Of a stretch of DNA of 28,551 nucleotides, positions 1 through 9,011 are shown piece by piece (the stretch's first letter is position 1; each line of letters begins with the position of its first letter). A program made the translations under genes and the position numbers. A model generated the notes under the pieces. That model ran no database searches. It was not told the origin of the DNA and was given only the letters and a program-made list of their open reading frames with translations. Origin of the DNA: an uncultured Clostridium sp. (lineage in GTDB: Bacteria > Bacillota_A > Clostridia > TANB77 > CAG-508); NCBI GenBank assembly GCA_951800935.1, contig CATOLW010000001.1, positions 1 to 28,551 of the forward strand. The letters run 5' to 3'.

Positions 1-144
1 CATAGAATTGCTTACTTTTCCATTGGTAAAATATTGATACATTCCAATTGATGTGCATAAAAATGTTACAAATGCCACAATCACAACTAGCATAATAATC
101 TTATAGACTTTAAATTTTTTCTTTTCTTCCATTTTTAATTTCAT
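1..144 (-). CDS. Membrane-anchored protein N-terminus, probably CtpB-type S41 protease (partial)
   Basis: The first 48 codons of a minus-strand gene run off the window edge. A basic start (MKLKMEEKKKFKVYK) is followed by one hydrophobic segment at about residues 16-34, as in a signal anchor. AGGG lies 5 bases before the ATG at 144; a second in-frame ATG at 132 is possible. No catalytic part is visible. Identification as a carboxy-terminal processing protease rests on context only: in many Firmicutes the gene after ftsE-ftsX and an M23 hydrolase is an S41 protease. It could be another membrane protein. Confidence 0.5.
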   Translation of the reverse strand, partial: MKLKMEEKKKFKVYKIIMLVVIVAFVTFLCTSIGMYQYFTNGKVSNSM

Positions 145-181
145 TCCTTCCCTAAGACGCAAATCTTTTTCTAATATCAAT

Positions 182-200
182 GGGCGGAATCTTTCCGCCC
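182..200. terminator. GC-rich hairpin between M23 gene and next gene
   Basis: A perfect 8-bp inverted repeat, GGGCGGAA then TCT then TTCCGCCC, stands out in AT-rich DNA. On the minus strand no U-tract follows, so it may be an attenuator or RNA-stability hairpin in the operon rather than a full terminator. The plus strand has a weak T-rich tail. Confidence 0.45.
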
Positions 201-225
201 CTTATTTTAATTATATGTAATTTAT

Positions 226-1455
226 TTAAAAATAATTACGTGGATCCACTCTACAATTGCTATAATTGTATGGTGATACTCTTACTTCAAAATGTAAATG
301 TGGTCCAGAAGAATTTCCTGTATTTCCTGATTTCATAATTTGTTGCCCCCTAGATACCCTTTGTCCTTCTGATACACAAATAGAACCTCTTGTACCGTGT
401 GCATACCAACTTTGTAATCCTCCTGCATGTTGGATTACAACATATGTACCATAACTGCTTGTTAAATTTTCTGTTTTGATAATAATACCATCTGCTGCTG
501 CATAAACTGGGGTTCCTACTGATACTCCATAATCTAATGCACCATGATAAGCTCCGCTAGAATAATACATCGTAGCAGTAATTGTTCCTGACTTTACTGG
601 TCTTTGAAGTGTTCCACTTCCTCCTCCTGTATAATTTCCTCCAGAACCATTGCTTCCTCCATTACCAGAAGAGTTTGAATTTCCTTTATTTTCTTCCAAT
701 TTTTTAATTTCCTCAGCATATCTTGCTCGTGCTGCTACCAATTCTTTTTCAATTTGAGCACTTGCATTACGAAGTTCATCAATATGTTCTTGAATTTGTT
801 TTTCATCTTCTGATAATTTAGCAATTTGTTGATTTTTCTCTTTTTTAGCTGTTTGTAATTGACTACTAACGCTTTGTTTGCTAGCTTTAGAAGTTGCTAA
901 TTCTTGTTTATTAGCTTCTAATTCTTTTTTAGCTTCTTCTATTTCCTCTTTTTGTTTTTGAATTTTTTCTAATAATTCACTATCATTGGTTGCTACCTCT
1001 GTTACTAGATAATAATTAGAAATTAAATCTGTAATACTACTAGATGATAAAATAAAGTCTAAATAAGAGGTTTCACCTGCTTCATAAGTTGCTACTAATC
1101 TATCTTCTAATAATTTTTCTTGTTTGGTATAATCTTCTTGTGCTTTATTTAATTTTTGCTCAGATTCTCCTATTTTTGTATTTAGTGTTGCTATTTGTCC
1201 ATCTAATTCTTGAATTTGTGATTCATAGTCTGATATTTGGTTTGACAATTCTTCTACTTGTTTTGTCGTTTCTGATTTTTGAGCTTGTACTTCTTTTAAG
1301 TTAGCTTCTGATTCTTTTTTGTCTTTATCAATTTTATTTTGTTGATTTTCTAATTTTTTTTCTTCTGCTGAATTTGCTGCTAACAACACATTACTTTGTA
1401 ATAAAATGATGGCAATTACTAGTACTCCTATTATTTTTAATCCTACTTTTTTCAT
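226..1455 (-). CDS. M23 peptidoglycan hydrolase with coiled coil (CwlO/PcsB/EnvC type)
   Basis: Predicted secreted murein endopeptidase acting outside the membrane under FtsEX control. A signal peptide (residues 1-27, ending LLAANSA) is followed by a long E/K/Q-rich coiled coil (about 30-255), a Gly/Ser/Asn linker (about 258-282) and a C-terminal M23 domain. Zn and catalytic motifs are visible: HGALD (the H-x3-D pair), YAHG, and HLHFEVR near the end. AGGAGG precedes the ATG at 1455. The ftsEX/M23 arrangement matches the family where FtsEX opens an autoinhibited coiled-coil hydrolase. It contains no in-frame CGG and is uninterrupted, although CGG occurs out of register (CAC GGT, AGC GGA). That makes it an internal control for the recoded paralogue next to it. 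Confidence 0.93.
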   Translation of the reverse strand: MKKVGLKIIGVLVIAIILLQSNVLLAANSAEEKKLENQQNKIDKDKKESEANLKEVQAQKSETTKQVEELSNQISDYESQIQELDGQIATLNTKIGESEQKLNKAQEDYTKQEKLLEDRLVATYEAGETSYLDFILSSSSITDLISNYYLVTEVATNDSELLEKIQKQKEEIEEAKKELEANKQELATSKASKQSVSSQLQTAKKEKNQQIAKLSEDEKQIQEHIDELRNASAQIEKELVAARARYAEEIKKLEENKGNSNSSGNGGSNGSGGNYTGGGSGTLQRPVKSGTITATMYYSSGAYHGALDYGVSVGTPVYAAADGIIIKTENLTSSYGTYVVIQHAGGLQSWYAHGTRGSICVSEGQRVSRGQQIMKSGNTGNSSGPHLHFEVRVSPYNYSNCRVDPRNYF

Positions 1456-1475
1456 AAGTTCCTCCTATTTTTTCT

Positions 1476-2679
1476 TTAATTTTCAGTATTTTTTGTTGTT
1501 TCATTTGCTGTTTCTTGATTTTGTGTGGATGGTATCATTCCATTTGTAATATATGGTAATGGATCTGTTACCACTCCATTTAGTCTTACTTCAAAGTGAG
1601 CATGTGGCCCTGTTGAATAACCTGTAGAACCAACTTTTAAAACTACGGTTTCTCCTCGTTTTACTGTTTCTCCTACTTGTACCATGATTTCTGAGCCATG
1701 TGCATATAGTGTTGAGACTCCGCCTCCATGATCTATTATTACCATGTTACCATAAGCACTATTAAATTCTGCTTTTACAACAATTCCGTCATTAGCAGCT
1801 ACAAAATTTGCTCCCATTGGAGCGCTTACGTCTACTCCTGTGTGTAGTTTATATACTCCTGTAATAGGATGAGTTCTCATTCCATATTTAGAAGTGATTC
1901 TAGTATATCCTGGAATTGGCCATGCTAATTCTCCTCCTATATATTTGGAATCAATCCCTCCTAAAGCAAGTGATAGTATTTCTTTGTTTATTGCTTCAAA
2001 TTGTGCATTATATTCATCAATTTTAGCTTGTACATCTTTTTCTTGGTCTGATAATTTAGCAATATAGTTTTCTCTTACTATTTTTGTATTTTCTAATATT
2101 TTTGCTGTTTTTGTTTGATTTTGTTTGATAATTGCATATTGTCCGTCTAGTTTCATCTAATTGCTTTTTATTTAATTCTATTTCATCTTTTTGTTGTTTC
2201 ATATCTTCTAATAGTTCTGTGTCATAATTGGCTAGTTCTGTAATTAGGAAATAATTGGATAAGAACTCAGAAACACTCCTAGAACTCAAAATAACGTCTA
2301 AGTACTGAATATCACTTGTTTCATACATAGCTACTAATCGTACCTCTAATATTTCTTTTTGTCTTAAATATCTTTCTTCCGCTATTTTTAGCTTTTCTTC
2401 TACTCCATCAATAGAGTTTTGTAATTCTTCTATTTTAGTATTTAGTTCGTCTAGTTCTGTTTGTGAATTTGCTATTCTTTCATCTAATCTTTGTACTTGT
2501 TGCAAGTTTTCTGATAATTCTTCTTGTACATCTCCTAGTTCTCCTGTTGCATCATCGATTTGATTTTTTAATTCTTCTTGCTTGGTTTGTAAATCCGTCA
2601 TTTCCTCTGCTTGTACATAAGAAATGATGCTAAAACTACAAATTAGGAAAGCTAAAACAACACATAAAATTTTACGCAT
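1476..2679 (-). CDS. Second M23 peptidoglycan hydrolase, +1 recoded at CGGA
   Basis: Paralogue of the downstream M23 hydrolase with the same plan: signal peptide (1-24), coiled coil (about 25-200), M23 domain with HTGVD, YAHG and HAHFEVR. In a single frame it breaks at 2145. Reading AGA CGG A as Arg then Gly (skipping one C) joins 178 codons to the downstream frame and gives about 400 aa, matching the 409-aa paralogue. Without the shift the coiled-coil frame stops at 2056 and the catalytic domain has no start or export signal. The gene begins 11 bases after the ftsX stop, with GGAGAG as RBS, so it belongs to the ftsEX operon. Two other CGGs in the domain are in GGC GGA and GAC GGA and are read normally. 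Confidence 0.9.
2142..2145 (-). other. CGGA +1 recoding site, M23 hydrolase Gly179
   Basis: Zero frame is AGA CGG ACA; the coding frame resumes at GGA CAA TAT. Staying in zero frame meets a stop at 2056. Confidence 0.9.
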
Positions 2680-2689
2680 GTTCTCTCCT

Positions 2690-3596
2690 TTATACTTTTA
2701 AATATTTTCTCATGGAAATTACACTTCCGGATGGCTCCTATTCCAATTCCTAGTAGCATGTAAACAAATATGATAGAATTAAACATATCGCCAAAGGTTA
2801 CTAAACTCATATTGATTACTTGCATGAATTGAGAATTTACCATTTGTTCTGCAATTAAACTATAAGCAACTCCCACTAATACAATTGATATACTACTAGC
2901 TAGTATTCCAATTATCATACCTTCTACAATAAATGGCCAACGAATAAAGCCATTGGTTGCTCCTACATATTTCATAATTGAAATTTCTTTTCTTCTAGCA
3001 TGGACAGTAAGTTTTATTGTATTAGCAATGATAAATATAGATATGATAACTAATAAAATTAGAATTACCCCTGTTACTATTTTGATTCCATTAGCTAAGT
3101 TAATTAAAGTTGTTACTGTTTCATCTTTACTGGTTATTTTTTTGATATTGTCAAATGTTAGTATTTGGTCTTGTACTTCTTTGCTTTTATTTAAGTCTGT
3201 TAAAGTAACAACATAAGAAGCTGGAAAAATATTGTTTTCTTCATAACCTGATAGTAAGTCCTTTTTGTCGCCAAATCGTTCTTTCATTTGATTTAAGGCA
3301 TCGTCTTTTGATACAAATTCTGTTGTACTAACACCATCTAAGCTTCTTAGTTTTTCTGCAATTTCATCTATTTGTTCTTGTGTTGCATCATTGTTTATAA
3401 AAACTTGTATTCCCTGTGCTGATTCTACTTCTGCAACAAAGTGATTGATGTTTTCTGTTAAGATTAAGAAGATTCCAAAAATAATCATGGTAGCACACAT
3501 AATCATTAAAGATGCTCCTGTTGATTTTTTATTTTTGAATACGTTTCCAAATCCTTCTCCTATTAAATATCCAAATCTGTTATATTTCACAATCAT
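2690..3596 (-). CDS. ftsX: Cell-division ABC transporter permease FtsX, +1 recoded at CGGA
   Basis: Integral membrane partner of FtsE; the pair transmits a cytoplasmic signal to extracellular murein hydrolases. There is a TM helix near residues 22-42, an extracellular domain (about 45-165), then three TM segments. The start at 3596 (MIVKYNRFGYLIGEG) fits the family better than the longer frame and overlaps ftsE by 17 bases. Near the end the zero frame runs into an unrelated tail after GIGIGAI. A +1 shift at ATC CGG A instead gives Gly then SVISMRKYLKV and stop, the usual FtsX terminus (GxxxSMRKYLKV). Corrected length is about 301 aa, typical for the family. The corrected stop lies 11 bases before the next start, as expected in an operon. 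Confidence 0.93.
2726..2729 (-). other. CGGA +1 recoding site, FtsX Gly290
   Basis: Zero frame is ATC CGG AAG; coding resumes at GGA AGT GTA. This restores the conserved SMRKYL tail. The zero frame would end at 2652 with a family-unlike sequence. Confidence 0.92.
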
Positions 3597-4266
3597 ACCC
3601 ACCTTTTTTATCATCTTTTACTATGCTTCCTTTTCGTATATGGATAACTCTTTTTTTCATTTTATCTACGATATCTTTTGCATGTGTTGCTACTACTACT
3701 GTGGTTCCTCTCATATTGATATCATTTAATAAGTTCATAATATCCCATGCTGTGTCTGGGTCTAAGTTTCCTGTTGGCTCGTCTGCAATTAACATAGATG
3801 GATTGTTGACTAATGCTCTTGCTAAAGCTACTCTTTGTTGTTCTCCTCCTGATAACTCATTTGGATACATTTTGGCTTTTCCGCTTAAGCCTACTAAAGA
3901 TAGCACCATTGGTACTTGTCTTCTAATATGTCTTGGTGTTGCTCTTACAATATACATAGCATAGGCTACGTTGTCATAAACGGTTTTGTCTGGTAATAGT
4001 CTAAAGTCTTGGAATACTACTCCCATGCTTCTTCTTAAAAATGGTATTCTGCTTGGTTTTAGATAGGTTGTGTCTTTTCCATTGATAATTAAATTTCCTG
4101 AGGTTGGTTCTTCTTCTTTTAAGATTAATTTGATAAGAGTTGATTTTCCGCTTCCTGAAGATCCTACTAAAAATGCAAACTCTCCTTTATTGATAACAAA
4201 ATTAGCATTCTTGACAGCTTTTGTACCTGTATCATACATTTTGCTTACGTTTCTAAATTCTATCAT
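3580..4266 (-). CDS. ftsE: Cell-division ATP-binding protein FtsE
   Basis: ABC ATPase that drives FtsX. Motifs in order: Walker A GSSGSGKST, Q-loop VFQDFRLLPDKT, signature LSGGEQQR, Walker B LIADEPTGNLD, and switch His in VVATHAKDIV. The start is placed at ATG 4266 (MIEFRNVSKMYDTG) because AAGGAG precedes it; the frame stays open 10 codons upstream without an RBS. This gives 228 aa, the usual length. It overlaps ftsX, implying coupled translation. Two out-of-register CGGs (both AGC GGA AAA) are read without a shift. Confidence 0.96.
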   Translation of the reverse strand: MIEFRNVSKMYDTGTKAVKNANFVINKGEFAFLVGSSGSGKSTLIKLILKEEEPTSGNLIINGKDTTYLKPSRIPFLRRSMGVVFQDFRLLPDKTVYDNVAYAMYIVRATPRHIRRQVPMVLSLVGLSGKAKMYPNELSGGEQQRVALARALVNNPSMLIADEPTGNLDPDTAWDIMNLLNDINMRGTTVVVATHAKDIVDKMKKRVIHIRKGSIVKDDKKGGYDCEI

Positions 4267-4356
4267 TTTGGTTCTCCTTACCTTTATTTTGGGCATTATA
4301 TTCTTATTCTATCTAATCATATCAATAAAGTACTTTTTTTGCAATACTTTTTTCCT

Positions 4357-4398
4357 AAAAAAATGATAGAAAATGTTGGTTTTTTTACATTTTCTATC
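4357..4398 (-). terminator. Rho-independent terminator after transketolase C-subunit
   Basis: A perfect 12-bp stem, GATAGAAAATGT pairing with ACATTTTCTATC across a 10-base loop, is followed on the minus strand by ATTTTTTT. It separates the transketolase transcript from ftsE. Confidence 0.85.
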
Positions 4399-4447
4399 TA
4401 TTTTCTCTGTTTTTCTCTTTTTCAAAAAATTCACACAAAATTCACAA

Positions 4448-5374
4448 TTATTTTTTAAATTTTTCTATAATTGCCTTGGCTGTCAATCCAAAGTATTCCA
4501 TTAGTTCTTCTGCTTTTCCAGATTTACCAAAAACATCTTGCATCCCCATTCTTTCTAACTTAGTTGGATATTCTTCGGTTAACACCTCACTAATTGCTGA
4601 ACCTAATCCACCAATAATACTATGATCTTCAATTGATACTAATTTTTTCGTTTCTTTTGCACATTTTATAATCATATCCTTGTCAATTGGTTTAATGGTA
4701 TGTATATCGACTACTCGAATATGAATTCCTTGTTTTTCTAGTTCTTCTTTTGCTTTTATTGCTTCTGCTACTGTTACTCCTGTCGCAAATATGGTTCCAT
4801 CAATTCCTTCTCCTATTTGAATTGCTTTTCCTATTTCAAATTTCTGACTTCTATCATAAATAATTGGTGTTGCAAGTCTTGCAAGTCTTACATAAACTGG
4901 TCCTTCTCTTTTACTAATTTCTTCAATCATCCATCTAGCTAAAGTATCATCTGATGGCGAGATTACTGTCATATTAGGCAACCCTCTCATTAAAGAAATA
5001 TCCTCTAACATTTGATGTGTTGCCCCATCTTCTCCTACTGTAATTCCTGCATGTGTTGCACAAATTTTTACATTTAATTTTGGATAACAAATACTATTTC
5101 GAATTTGGTCATATCCTCTTCCCGCTGCAAACATTGCAAAAGTACTAGCATATGGAACTTTTCCACAAGTTGCTAAACCTGCTGCTGTTCCAAACATATT
5201 CGCCTCTGCAATTCCCATATCAAAAAATCTATCTGGATATTCTTTAGCAAATAAATCTGTTTTGGTTGCCCCTGCTAAATCAGCATCTAACACCACAATA
5301 TTTTCATTTTCTTTTCCTAATTCCACTAATGTTTCTCCATAGCTTTGGCGAGTTGCCACTTTTTTTTCTTCCAT
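4448..5374 (-). CDS. Transketolase C-terminal subunit
   Basis: Pyrimidine-binding and C-terminal domains of a split transketolase (308 aa), the usual form in Clostridia. It pairs with the N-terminal subunit encoded just upstream to move two-carbon units in the non-oxidative pentose-phosphate pathway. Visible features are ATRQSYGETLVELGKE at the start, FDMGIAEANMFGTAAGLA (with the glutamate that activates TPP), TVGEDGATHQMLEDI, and a transketolase-C domain from about residue 185. AAGGAG precedes ATG 5374. It has no in-frame CGG and is intact; one CGG in GCG GGA is out of register. Confidence 0.94.
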   Translation of the reverse strand: MEEKKVATRQSYGETLVELGKENENIVVLDADLAGATKTDLFAKEYPDRFFDMGIAEANMFGTAAGLATCGKVPYASTFAMFAAGRGYDQIRNSICYPKLNVKICATHAGITVGEDGATHQMLEDISLMRGLPNMTVISPSDDTLARWMIEEISKREGPVYVRLARLATPIIYDRSQKFEIGKAIQIGEGIDGTIFATGVTVAEAIKAKEELEKQGIHIRVVDIHTIKPIDKDMIIKCAKETKKLVSIEDHSIIGGLGSAISEVLTEEYPTKLERMGMQDVFGKSGKAEELMEYFGLTAKAIIEKFKK

Positions 5375-5400
5375 TTTATCAATTCTCCTTTCTTCAAACA

Positions 5401-5528
5401 GGGATTAGGGGACGTTCCTTAAAATCCCTTTTTTAGGGACTGATGGAACATTCTTTTTACTTATTTCTATTTTAAGGACTGTCCCTTACTCCCTAAAAGT
5501 GGGATTTTTAGGAACGTCCCCTAATCCC
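5401..5528. repeat. Dispersed palindromic repeat, copy 1 (128 bp)
   Basis: It starts with GGGATTAGGGGACGTTCC (5401-5418) and ends with the inverted copy, GGAACGTCCCCTAATCCC (5511-5528). The middle holds shorter nested repeats (AGGGACTGATGGAA, AAGGACTGTCCCTT). It lies between the two transketolase genes and supplies the last codons and stop of the N-subunit. The structure is MITE/REP-like; no transposase is in the window. Confidence 0.85.
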
Positions 5529-6341
5529 CTTTATTGCTTGCTCGTATTGTTCGTCATTTGGAGCTTTCCCATGCCAACCTGCTTGATTTTCCATGAAGTC
5601 TACACCTTTTCCTTTTATGGTTTTAGCTATGATACAAGTTGGTTTGTCTTTTACATTTTTAGCTACTTCAAAAGCTTTTATGATTTCATCAATATCATGT
5701 CCATCTATATTAATAACTTGAAAACCGAAACTTTTAAATTTTTCATCAATTGGATAAGAACTCATTACTTCTTCAATAGTTCCATCTATTTGTAAATTGT
5801 TATTATCTACTATAACACATAAATTGTCTAATTTGTATTTATTTGCTGCCATAGCTGCTTCCCAGATTTGTCCTTCTTCAATTTCTCCGTCTCCTAAAAT
5901 ACAATAAACTCGATAATCTTTTTGATTCATCTTTCCTGCAATTGCCATACCATTGCTACACGATAATCCTTGTCCTAGAGAACCTGTTGTCATATCAACT
6001 CCTGGCACTTTGTTTTTGTCTGGATGACCTTGCAAATAACTATTGATATTTCTAAATGTCTTTAAATCCTCTACTTTAAAATATCCTCGATTCGCTAAGC
6101 AACTATATAATGCTGGTGAACAATGTCCTTTAGATAAAACAAGTCGATCTCTTTCTTCCCAATTTGGATTTTCGGGATTGATTCTCATTTCTTTAAAATA
6201 TAATACCGTTAAAATATCTGCTATGGAAAGTGAACCTCCTGGATGCCCTGATTTAGCACGATATACTTCTTCAATTATGTCTTCTCTTACTTTTCTTGCT
6301 TTTTCTTGTAATTCTTGCATATTCAAATTTTCCAAAATCAC
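5508..6341 (-). CDS. Transketolase N-terminal subunit
   Basis: TPP-binding half of the split transketolase (277 aa). Motifs: YRAKSGHPGGSLSIADILT, SKGHCSPALYS, GQGLSCSNGMAIAGK, and the TPP motif GDGEIEEGQIWEAAMAANKYKLDN. The GTG at 6341 is the first start after AAGGTG; ATG 6320 is an alternative. The final residues (about KGIRGRS) are encoded by the palindromic repeat, so the native C-terminus has been replaced. It contains no in-frame CGG; CGGs in TTC GGT, GAC GGA and ACG GTA cause no shift. Confidence 0.94.
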   Translation of the reverse strand: MILENLNMQELQEKARKVREDIIEEVYRAKSGHPGGSLSIADILTVLYFKEMRINPENPNWEERDRLVLSKGHCSPALYSCLANRGYFKVEDLKTFRNINSYLQGHPDKNKVPGVDMTTGSLGQGLSCSNGMAIAGKMNQKDYRVYCILGDGEIEEGQIWEAAMAANKYKLDNLCVIVDNNNLQIDGTIEEVMSSYPIDEKFKSFGFQVINIDGHDIDEIIKAFEVAKNVKDKPTCIIAKTIKGKGVDFMENQAGWHGKAPNDEQYEQAIKGIRGRS

Positions 6342-6369
6342 TCAACACCTTTCTTTCTTTTCTAGCTTC

Positions 6370-6399
6370 ATTCTATCTTTTTTGTTTCTTAGTTGTCAA
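6370..6399 (-). promoter_or_regulatory. Promoter of the transketolase genes
   Basis: TTGACA (6399-6394) and TAGAAT (6375-6370) on the minus strand are separated by 18 bases, a good vegetative promoter about 30 bases before the start codon. Confidence 0.75.
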
Positions 6400-6494
6400 G
6401 TTTATTTCCAAATAATTTCGTATAAATATAGTTTGTCTTGCATATTATGTTATACAATAAGAAAAAATAATTTTAAGAAGAAAGGATTGATTCT

Positions 6495-7931
6495 ATGTTT
6501 AACGCATTTATTGAAGAATATAAAAATGAAATCATAAAAAAAACACAAGAGTTAATTCAAATCCCTAGTGTTATTTCCCCTTCTGATAATCCTCTTTATC
6601 CATTTGGAAAACCTATTAATGATGCCTTAGAATATATGCTTACTTTAGGTAAAAGTTTAGGTTTTCGCACTAAAAATATAGATGGTTATTGTGGTTATAT
6701 TGAATTTGGAGAAGGAAAAGATTTAATTGGTATTATTGGTCATTTAGACGTAGTACCAGAAGGAAATAATTGGAGTTATCCTCCTTTTTCTGGAACAATT
6801 GTTAATGGTAATATCTATGGTCGTGGTAGTATCGATGATAAAGGACCTGTCATTAGTAGTCTCTATGCTATGAAAGCAGTGGCAGATACTTGTCAAATTC
6901 ATAAACGTGTTCGTTTAATTTTAGGATTAAATGAAGAAAATGATTGGAATTGTATTTCTTACTACAAAAAACATGAAGAATCTCCTACCATTGCTTTTAG
7001 TCCAGATGCTGACTTTCCTTGTATTTACTCTGAAAAGGCAATTCTAACCGCCTATTTAAAAATGGACTATTCTATGTTCTTGGAAGAAGCAATCATTATA
7101 AAAGAAGTCAATACTTATGGAAATGCTATTAATGTTGTCCCCAAAATTTGTAGTATTACTTTAAAAATCAATTCAGAAAAAATAAAAATGAATGATTTGA
7201 TTCAGAATTTGAAAGATATGATAAAGCAAACTCATTTTGAAATTGATATTTATAAAATAGATGAAAAAGAACTAAAACTTACGTCTCATGGTATATCAAG
7301 TCATGCCGCTCATCCTGAATCTGGTGTTAATGCTATTTCTCACTTGTTAATTGTATTAGCCAAAATGTTTAACTTTTATGACATTAAACTAGAATTGCTA
7401 GATTTCTTTTCTAATTATATTAATACACAATATCATGGCGAAAATTTAGAAATTGATTTTGAAGATGAATCTGGAAAATTAACTTTAAATGTTGGCGATT
7501 TTTATTTTAAAAATAACAGTTTACAAATTGGCTTAAATCTTCGTATCCCTGTTACTGTTAACATGATTGATATTGGAGGTAGTTTTATTAAGCACACTAG
7601 CTCTTATCTAAATGTTGATTTTGATACCATTACTTATAAACCTGCTATATATATTCCAAAAGAAAATATCTTAGTAAAAACACTATGTAATATTTACAAC
7701 CAAGAAACAAACTCTAATTTAGAGCCAATTGCTATTGGTGGTGCTACTTATGCTCGTGCTTTTGACAATTGCATTTCATTTGGTGCTAATTTTCCTGGTA
7801 ATAAAGATATGTGTCATCAAACAGATGAATTTATCAATATTGATAATTTATTGCTTTCTTGTAAAATCTATGCCAAAGCTATTCTTGCTTTGGATTCAAT
7901 TGAAAATGAGGGATTGGGGGACGTTCCTTAA
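6495..7931 (+). CDS. M20-family dipeptidase, PepV-like
   Basis: Cytoplasmic zinc aminopeptidase/dipeptidase of the PepV/Sapep branch, 478 aa. Metal ligands and motifs: GHLDVVPEG (His, Asp), GRGSIDDKGP (bridging Asp), LGLNEENDW (catalytic and metal Glu), SPDADFPCIYSEKA, a lid domain with SHAAHPESGVNA, and a C-terminal MCHQTDEF His. GAAAGGA precedes ATG 6495; a TATACAAT box at 6451-6458 is a likely -10. The last residues, after about SIENE, are encoded by a palindromic repeat that also provides the stop. No CGG occurs anywhere in the gene. Exact substrate is not deducible. Confidence 0.9.
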   Translation: MFNAFIEEYKNEIIKKTQELIQIPSVISPSDNPLYPFGKPINDALEYMLTLGKSLGFRTKNIDGYCGYIEFGEGKDLIGIIGHLDVVPEGNNWSYPPFSGTIVNGNIYGRGSIDDKGPVISSLYAMKAVADTCQIHKRVRLILGLNEENDWNCISYYKKHEESPTIAFSPDADFPCIYSEKAILTAYLKMDYSMFLEEAIIIKEVNTYGNAINVVPKICSITLKINSEKIKMNDLIQNLKDMIKQTHFEIDIYKIDEKELKLTSHGISSHAAHPESGVNAISHLLIVLAKMFNFYDIKLELLDFFSNYINTQYHGENLEIDFEDESGKLTLNVGDFYFKNNSLQIGLNLRIPVTVNMIDIGGSFIKHTSSYLNVDFDTITYKPAIYIPKENILVKTLCNIYNQETNSNLEPIAIGGATYARAFDNCISFGANFPGNKDMCHQTDEFINIDNLLLSCKIYAKAILALDSIENEGLGDVP

Positions 7932-7972
7932 AATCCCATCTTTAGGGATTTTAAGGAACGTCCCCCAATCCC
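7910..7972. repeat. Dispersed palindromic repeat, copy 2 (63 bp, short form)
   Basis: GGGATTGGGGGACGTTCC (7910-7927) and its inverted copy GGAACGTCCCCCAATCCC (7955-7972) form a near-perfect hairpin with both arms complete and a 7-base centre. The pepV stop (7929-7931) lies within the left arm. The hairpin may also help terminate transcription. Confidence 0.85.
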
Positions 7973-7977
7973 TCCTC

Positions 7978-8203
7978 AAAAAAAAATAGCCCCGCCTTAG
8001 CCGTCAGCTGCCATGAATTTTTAAGGACCTGTTCCCAAAAACAGGTGGGTGCCTACCTAAATACTCCTGGGCTTCTCACTTAAAATTTAGTGTGAGCTTG
8101 CACGCCATATCTAGAGATTTGGCCCCTCTTAATGTGTGTTGGTTCTAAAAATTCTGCCTATACGCACTATGCAGGGTAAATTTATTTACTTGTTATTTAG
8201 ATT
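7978..8203 (-). ncRNA. ssrS: 6S RNA
   Basis: A non-coding transcript of about 226 nt is bounded by a consensus promoter and a 9-base T tract (A-run 7978-7986 on plus). The ends pair into a rod: CCCUGC with GCGGGG, then GAAUUUUUA with UAAAAAUUC. The apical part resembles 6S RNA: GGGC pairs with GCCC around a hairpin ending GUGAGAAGCCC (compare the GAGAAGCC of E. coli 6S), followed by the small hairpin ACCUGUU-UUUGGG-AACAGGU on the 3' side. 6S RNA binds vegetative RNA polymerase by mimicking an open promoter. Family assignment is by eye from these elements. Confidence 0.8.
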
Positions 8204-8209
8204 ATTTTT

Positions 8210-8238
8210 ATTGTACCATAGCTTAGTTTAATTTACAA
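8210..8238 (-). promoter_or_regulatory. Promoter of 6S RNA
   Basis: TTGTAA (8238-8233) and TACAAT (8215-8210) on the minus strand are separated by exactly 17 bases. The start site would fall near 8203. Confidence 0.75.
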
Positions 8239-8318
8239 ATAAATTATCCTATCTATTTGTTCAAATTTCCTTTGTTAGATTTATCTATCTCGCTTTTTTA
8301 TATAAAAATCTCACTTTT

Positions 8319-8993
8319 TTACATGACATATAACAAAATGCATAAAAATTGTAAAAAACTACCTAGTAAAATAAATAAATGAAAAATCGAATGAAAATAT
8401 TTGTGTTTTTTCCCTGTAGCATAGATAATTGCTCCTATGGTATAAGCAATTCCTCCTACTACTAATAATATAAATCCATTTAAAGTTAAAATTTCTGGAA
8501 GTAAGCTTACTTTTACTATAATACACCATCCCATCAATAAATAACAGATCATAGAAAATACTTTAAATTTTTTGATATCAATCGAATTTAGTATAATTCC
8601 TAAAATAGCTAATCCCCATATTATACCAAATATTAGCCAACCAGCTAATGAATCTACTGCACGAATAGCACATAGTGCAAAAGGTGTATAAGAACCTGCT
8701 ATCAATAAAAATATGGAGCAATGGTCTAATATCTGAAATACCTTTTTAGAGGTAAACTTTGGACTCAGTCCATGATAAATGCTAGACATCGTATATAAAA
8801 CAATCATTGTTACACCATATATTGCTCCACTAACAATTCCATATCCATTTTTATGTATGGCTGCAAATACAACACATAGCACTGTTGCTACAATTCCTAA
8901 AACAGCTCCTACAATATGAGAAGTCATATTAAAAATTTCTTCTCCTTTTGTATAGTTTGGTAATATTCTATCTTTTAATTTTGTTCTTTTCAT
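8319..8993 (-). CDS. Hemolysin III family membrane protein (PAQR-like)
   Basis: Seven-TM protein of 224 aa in the HlyIII/YqfA family. The family motifs are visible: an N-terminal EEIFNMTSHIVGAVLG with the conserved His, SSIYHGLS, DHCSIFLLIAGSYTPF, and the C-terminal KYFHSIFHLFILLGS with metal-binding-type His residues. AGGAG precedes the ATG. It starts 18 bases after csaA and is probably co-transcribed with it. The family name is historical; cellular function is uncertain (membrane homeostasis has been proposed). No CGG codon is present. Confidence 0.9.
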   Translation of the reverse strand: MKRTKLKDRILPNYTKGEEIFNMTSHIVGAVLGIVATVLCVVFAAIHKNGYGIVSGAIYGVTMIVLYTMSSIYHGLSPKFTSKKVFQILDHCSIFLLIAGSYTPFALCAIRAVDSLAGWLIFGIIWGLAILGIILNSIDIKKFKVFSMICYLLMGWCIIVKVSLLPEILTLNGFILLVVGGIAYTIGAIIYATGKKHKYFHSIFHLFILLGSFLQFLCILLYVM

Positions 8994-9011
8994 TTTTTCT
9001 CCTAACTTTTT

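Noticed and set aside
266..454. Short ORFs opposite or inside conserved genes, such as 266-454, 1089-1304, 3623-3964 and 6043-6537
   Set aside because: They lie antisense to well-supported genes, have no RBS or promoter of their own and have compositions typical of shadow frames.
5375..5527. Gene or riboswitch between the two transketolase genes
   Set aside because: The gap is explained by palindromic repeat copy 1 plus an RBS; no conserved riboswitch core is visible.
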